Part shown: in pieces, positions 60,331 to 64,000 of the stretch
Position numbering within the stretch: the stretch's first letter is position 1
Layout of the letters: the number at the start of each line of letters is the position of its first letter
NCBI RefSeq assembly: GCF_000280495.2
Contig: NZ_CP018016.1
Location: forward strand, 186,001-250,000
Length of the DNA: 64,000 nt
Direction: 5' to 3'
Origin: Kosakonia radicincitans DSM 16656
Lineage (GTDB): Bacteria; Pseudomonadota; Gammaproteobacteria; Enterobacterales; Enterobacteriaceae
Notes under the pieces: generated by a model
What the model was told of the DNA's origin: nothing
What the model saw: only the letters and a program-made list of their open reading frames with translations
The model's database searches: none
Translations under genes and position numbers: made by a program

Positions 60331-61557
60331 ATGCCACTAACGACTGAATCAGGCGTTTCGTCGGCGCGATTCCTCGGAATGGCGCCTTTTTTGCGTATGA
60401 GTATTGCGGGCGTTGACTTCACCTCCGCCACGCAGGAGATGATCGCGCAGGCGCAAAATGCCCCTGAAGATGCCGTGTTATGGATGAATCTCGCGACTGC
60501 GATGATGAGCCTGAAGCACGAAGAGCTGGGCCTGCAAATCCAGGCGCAGGCGCTGGATATGCAGCGCGTTTATCACTGGCCGGCGCGTCAGCCGACAAAA
60601 TTACGCCTGCTGATGTTAATGGTACCGGGCAATCTCTCGGCAAATATTCCGCTCGACTGCCTGATGGAAGACAGCGATATCGACCTCATCTACTACTACG
60701 TCGATCCGCTGAACGACAATCCGCTGACGGCACCGGTGCCGGAACATGACGTGGTTATGGTGGCGATTGGCGCCAGCGATGAGCAGGAATCCGTGCTGCT
60801 GCGTCTTGAATATGCTCTGCGTAACTGGCCAAAACCGGTACTGAACCCGCCGAAAAATGTCCCGACTTCTGAACGCCATAACGCCAGCCTGCTGCTGCAA
60901 AATGTCCCCGGTTTAGTGATTTGTCCGGCGCTGCATGTCTCCCGCCAGGCGCTGCATGATGTCGCTTGTGGTCAGAAAGCGCTGGCAGATATCGCCGCTG
61001 ATCACGACTTCCCGATTATTGTTCGCCCGGTAGGTAGCCACGGCGGTCACGGCCTGCAAAAAATCGACTCTGCCGCTGCTGTTACAGCCTACCTGGAAGA
61101 GACGGCCGGAGAGGAGTTTTTCGTTTCGCGCTTTGTCGATTACAGCGGCGAAGATGGCCTGTTCCGCAAAATGCGCGTGGTACTGATCGACGGTAAACCG
61201 TTCGCCTGCCATATGGGTGTCTCTTCGCACTGGATGATCCACTACGTTAACGCCGGGATGTACGAAGATGCGGACAAACGTGCGCAGGAAGGCCGTTTCT
61301 TCAATGAGTTTGCTGACTTTGCTGAACGTCATCGCGAAGCGCTGGACGCCATCAGCCAGCGTACCGGGCTGGAGTATATCGGCATCGACTGCGCGGAAAC
61401 GCGCGACGGCGAACTGCTGATTTTTGAAATCGATCCGGCGATGGTTGTTCATGCGATGGACGATGAAGAGATGTTCCCGAATAAGCAAGTTCACATGCTG
61501 AAAGTGAAAACCGCGATGCGGGAAATGCTGCTTAAGTACGCCGGTCAGGCCCTTTAA
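60331..61557 (+). CDS. ATP-grasp family ligase with helical N-terminal domain
   Basis: 408-residue protein. The N-terminal part (about 15-80) is helical with a TPR-like look; the middle (about 85-170) is a Rossmann-like region, and the C-terminal half is an ATP-grasp fold with IIVRPVGSHGGHGLQKID as the lysine-poor nucleotide loop, FVSRFVDYSGEDG, and YIGIDCAETRDGELLIFEIDPAMVVH as the metal-binding end (Asp and Glu). ATP-grasp enzymes join carboxylates to amines or thiols through acyl-phosphate. The substrate is not identified. A SerC-like gene follows after 27 bp. I do not recognise it in E. coli K-12. Confidence 0.8.
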   Translation: MPLTTESGVSSARFLGMAPFLRMSIAGVDFTSATQEMIAQAQNAPEDAVLWMNLATAMMSLKHEELGLQIQAQALDMQRVYHWPARQPTKLRLLMLMVPGNLSANIPLDCLMEDSDIDLIYYYVDPLNDNPLTAPVPEHDVVMVAIGASDEQESVLLRLEYALRNWPKPVLNPPKNVPTSERHNASLLLQNVPGLVICPALHVSRQALHDVACGQKALADIAADHDFPIIVRPVGSHGGHGLQKIDSAAAVTAYLEETAGEEFFVSRFVDYSGEDGLFRKMRVVLIDGKPFACHMGVSSHWMIHYVNAGMYEDADKRAQEGRFFNEFADFAERHREALDAISQRTGLEYIGIDCAETRDGELLIFEIDPAMVVHAMDDEEMFPNKQVHMLKVKTAMREMLLKYAGQAL

Positions 61558-61584
61558 AACGATAACTATGACTCAGGAAATAAC

Positions 61585-62694
61585 ATGTCATTAAATCCTA
61601 ACAACACCCTTAATTTCTCCGGCGGGCCGGGCGCATTACCTGACGTCGTATTAAACCAGGTACAGCAGGCTATTATTAATGTCCCGGAAGTGGGCCTGTC
61701 GATTCTGGGTATCAGCCATCGCTCCGCATGGTTCGAAAATGTGGTTCGCGAAACCGAAAATAATATTCGCACCCTGCTGGGACTGCCTGCGGATTATCAC
61801 ATTCTGTTTTTACAGGGCGGCGCAACGCAGCAATTCTCGATGGTGCCAATGACCATGCTGCGCGGCAAAAAGCACCCGGCTGAGTATTTCGATACCGGTT
61901 ACTGGAGCCGCAAAGTGATCACCGAAGCAATGCGCGAAGGGCCGGTACGCGTGATCTGGAGCGGTGAAAAAGAGGGCTACCGTCGTCTGCCGACCGACGA
62001 AGAGCTGGATTTCTCCCCGGACGCGCCTTACATCCACTATGTTTCCAACGAAACGGTAGAAGGCTTACAGTTCGATCGCGTGCTGGGCCGTGATGATGTG
62101 CCACGCGTTTGCGATATGTCTTCTGATTTTCTCTCCAAACCGTGCGATGCCGGTAAATTCTCGCTGATTTATGCCCACGCGCAGAAAAACATCGGCCCGG
62201 CGGGCGTGACCATCGTACTGGTTCGCGACAGTGTGGTGCAAAACGGCCCGACTAACCTGCCAGCGTTTCTTGATTATCGTCGCCAGGTGGAAGCGCACTC
62301 TAACCTGAATACACCGCCGGTATTCGCCATTTACGTGGTGATGCTGGTGACCCGCTGGTTGCTGAATGATATTGGCGGTCTGGAAAACATGGCGCGCATC
62401 AACCAGCAGAAATCTGCGCTGCTCTACAGCACCATTGATAACAGCGACGGTTTCTATCGTAACTGGGGCGATGCGGCCTTCCGTTCAGATATGAATGCCG
62501 CGTTTACACTGCCGACGGCGGCGCTGGAGGATAAATTCCTGCAGGAAGCGGAGCTGGCGGGTTTCTCTGGTCTGACGGGACACCGCGCGATCGGCGGCAT
62601 CCGTGCCTCGATCTATAACGCGCTGACGCTTGGTGCAGTGGAAAAACTGAGCAACTTTATGGACGATTTCCGTTTCAAACAGCACGGAAAATAA
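61585..62694 (+). CDS. SerC-like phosphoserine/PLP aminotransferase paralogue
   Basis: 369-residue fold-type I PLP enzyme of the SerC family, with PLP Lys201 in YAHAQKNIGPAG and the substrate site SHRSAWF (SHRG in E. coli SerC). The loop ILFLQGGATQQFSMVP has the LQGG-type signature of Bacillus-like SerC instead of the CHGGGRGQF of enterobacterial SerC, so it is not the housekeeping serC and was likely acquired. Probable reaction: transamination of a phosphorylated or similar 3-oxo acid. It is the second gene of the ATP-grasp operon, with an ATG 27 bp after it and GGAAA upstream. Confidence 0.85.
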   Translation: MSLNPNNTLNFSGGPGALPDVVLNQVQQAIINVPEVGLSILGISHRSAWFENVVRETENNIRTLLGLPADYHILFLQGGATQQFSMVPMTMLRGKKHPAEYFDTGYWSRKVITEAMREGPVRVIWSGEKEGYRRLPTDEELDFSPDAPYIHYVSNETVEGLQFDRVLGRDDVPRVCDMSSDFLSKPCDAGKFSLIYAHAQKNIGPAGVTIVLVRDSVVQNGPTNLPAFLDYRRQVEAHSNLNTPPVFAIYVVMLVTRWLLNDIGGLENMARINQQKSALLYSTIDNSDGFYRNWGDAAFRSDMNAAFTLPTAALEDKFLQEAELAGFSGLTGHRAIGGIRASIYNALTLGAVEKLSNFMDDFRFKQHGK

Positions 62695-62702
62695 GCCCTA
62701 AA

Positions 62703-62734
62703 GCCATGCGTTGCGCGGTAAGCCAACGCATGGC
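62703..62734. terminator. Hairpin between convergent SerC-like and GNAT genes
   Basis: GCCATGCGTT / AACGCATGGC, a perfect 10-bp stem with a 12-base loop. Confidence 0.6.
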
Positions 62735-62738
62735 AACC

Positions 62739-63443
62739 TCAGTAGCGGCGAAACGACGCCAGCTTGTGCAGCTGGCGGCTGCGGTCGTCGAAGTTATCTG
62801 CGCGCAGCCAGCCAGTTATCATTGACGAGATCGCCGGCCATTCCCGTAAGGTAATCGAGAACACCGAAATATCCGTCAGATGGCCTTTGCGAATTCGCTT
62901 ATCCCTTAATACGCCTTCTTTCACAAAACCAATTCGTTCTGCCGACTTAATCGCTTCCGTATTATAACTGCTGGTGCGCCATTCACAGCGGCGGTATTTT
63001 AATTGATCAAAGAAATAAGCCAGAACCAAATAAAGGCTTTCGGTGCTGATGCGCGTCCTTTTCATTAATGGCGTCCAGTTAACGCCGCCAATATCGAAGG
63101 AGCCATTCTCCGGATCAAATTTACCGGCATAAAATATCCCTTTTATTTGCTGATCGGCTTTATCCTGTACGGCATAATAAATTCTTTCTTTGTGTGTAGA
63201 CAGATTTCTTAAATAGGAATAACAGGCCGTCATATCCTTTGGCCTGACATCCTCAAGGTAGGTCCAGTCGCGATCGTCGTCGATACTCTGCCATTCCGGG
63301 AAGAGGTCTTCGGCGTGATCAACCGCCAGTGGAACAACGTTACAGTATTGACCAGCAAGAGCGACTTTCTCGGGCATCGCCCGTTTTGTCCATTCCGAAA
63401 ATTCCTGACCAATACGTTGTCCATACTGATTATACGTTTCCAT
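62739..63443 (-). CDS. GNAT-family N-acetyltransferase, RimJ/RimL-type
   Basis: 234-residue protein resembling the RimJ/RimL/YdaF acetyltransferase group. N-terminal about 35 residues form an extension ending CNVVPLAVDHAEDLF. The fold is indicated by SFDIGGVNWTPLMKRTRISTE, the conserved WRTSSYNTEAIKSAERIGF, and FVKEGVLRDKRI. ATG at 63443 has GAGGGA upstream. Acceptor unknown. It converges on the SerC-like gene, so a functional link is possible but not required. Confidence 0.85.
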   Translation of the reverse strand: METYNQYGQRIGQEFSEWTKRAMPEKVALAGQYCNVVPLAVDHAEDLFPEWQSIDDDRDWTYLEDVRPKDMTACYSYLRNLSTHKERIYYAVQDKADQQIKGIFYAGKFDPENGSFDIGGVNWTPLMKRTRISTESLYLVLAYFFDQLKYRRCEWRTSSYNTEAIKSAERIGFVKEGVLRDKRIRKGHLTDISVFSITLREWPAISSMITGWLRADNFDDRSRQLHKLASFRRY

Positions 63444-63966
63444 TATTCCCTCCAGTTTAGTACTGATTTAATCCTGCTTAACGACCATTAAATGGGTATT
63501 AAATATTCGTAGGGTCTATGCCTTGGGCATATAATGGCTTAATTTGATATAAGTAAAAAATAAGGATGCGATAGTAATGAAAACGTTATACCGTGTTTCC
63601 GGTCGGCTGTCTCATCTTTAATGTTAAAGTGCGAGAATAGGCGAGAAAACGTTATCACCGGTATAGTTTTATCTGTGGTAAATAACACTTGTATGACATG
63701 TTTCCGCGTGAGTAATTGTCATAAAAATTTCGTATAAGTATTATTTCCAGATTGTGCTACGTGGCTAACCCTCTAAAAATTGGCGGGTTTTCTGGTTTTT
63801 AGATACCTGATTAGGACTATTCCTGGCATTTCTCGCGCCGAAAAATCAGACAATAACGTCCTTTTACATTTACAGAAATTGTGCGGTAGCGTGTCAATTA
63901 TTCCGTAACGTTAAACTTACAGGCGAAGCCCGGAGCGGCTTGCGTCGTTATGTCAGGATCCGATTT
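63444..63966. other. AT-rich intergenic region, no gene found
   Basis: 523 bp with no convincing open frame. It carries the promoter of the GNAT gene on the minus strand and the leader of the gene that begins at 63967. A TATAAT at 63530-63535 (plus strand) has no good -35 partner. AT-rich compared with the rest of the window. Confidence 0.4.
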
Positions 63967-64000
63967 ATGAGCAATCGTATTACTGTTCAGTTACCCGTCG
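63967..64000 (+). CDS. Start of an unidentified gene, cut by the window end
   Basis: ATG at 63967 is preceded by AGGA at suitable distance (about 9 bp) and opens MSNRITVQLPV up to the last base of the window. Too short to identify. It could be a real start of a downstream gene or chance. Confidence 0.4.
   Translation, partial: MSNRITVQLPV

Overview
The window looks like chromosomal DNA of a gamma-proteobacterium of the Enterobacteriaceae. Gene content and order closely follow the Escherichia coli bcs-to-yhiN segment, and most proteins match remembered E. coli K-12 proteins almost residue for residue. Two complete-looking cellulose loci in tandem, plus aguBA, suggest a Kosakonia, Enterobacter or Klebsiella-like genome, but the genus cannot be fixed from sequence alone. 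No tRNA, rRNA, insertion sequence, prophage or CRISPR array was seen.

Region 1 (1-26.1 kb) is a cellulose and cyclic-di-GMP island. The left part is the 3' end of a type I-like operon, bcsA-bcsB-bcsC-bcsD-bcsZ. It faces bcsE-bcsF-bcsG on the minus strand, which is divergent from a type II (E. coli-like) operon, bcsR-bcsQ-bcsA-bcsB-bcsZ-bcsC. The second bcsB carries an apparent +1 frameshift that separates its signal peptide from the body. pdeK, a cyclic-di-GMP phosphodiesterase, follows.

Region 2 (26.2-37.0 kb) keeps E. coli order: dctA, yhjJ, kdgK, pdeH (with a textbook sigma-28 promoter), yhjG, yhjE, yhjD, yhjC. Region 3 (37.1-46.1 kb) is a more variable block: an SDR oxidoreductase, a small OB-fold periplasmic protein, two GNAT acetyltransferases, a membrane-anchored HEPN-like protein, trehalase treF, and the agmatine-to-putrescine genes aguB-aguA with a divergent LysR regulator.

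Region 4 (46.1-58.4 kb) starts with a type I toxin-antitoxin locus of the dinQ/agrB type, well supported by promoter, terminator and repeat structure. It is followed by a histidine phosphatase, gorA, rlmJ, a PAP2 phosphatase behind a Pho box, prlC, rsmJ, uspA, uspB, pitA and yhiN. dtpB, which lies between rsmJ and uspA in E. coli, is absent. Region 5 (58.5-64 kb) is accessory: an unknown exported protein, a two-gene operon of an ATP-grasp enzyme plus a second SerC-like aminotransferase, a GNAT protein, and the first codons of an unidentified gene.

The most notable items are the bcsB frameshift, the dinQ/agrB locus, and the ATP-grasp/SerC-paralogue pair, which is the best candidate for an undescribed small-molecule pathway.
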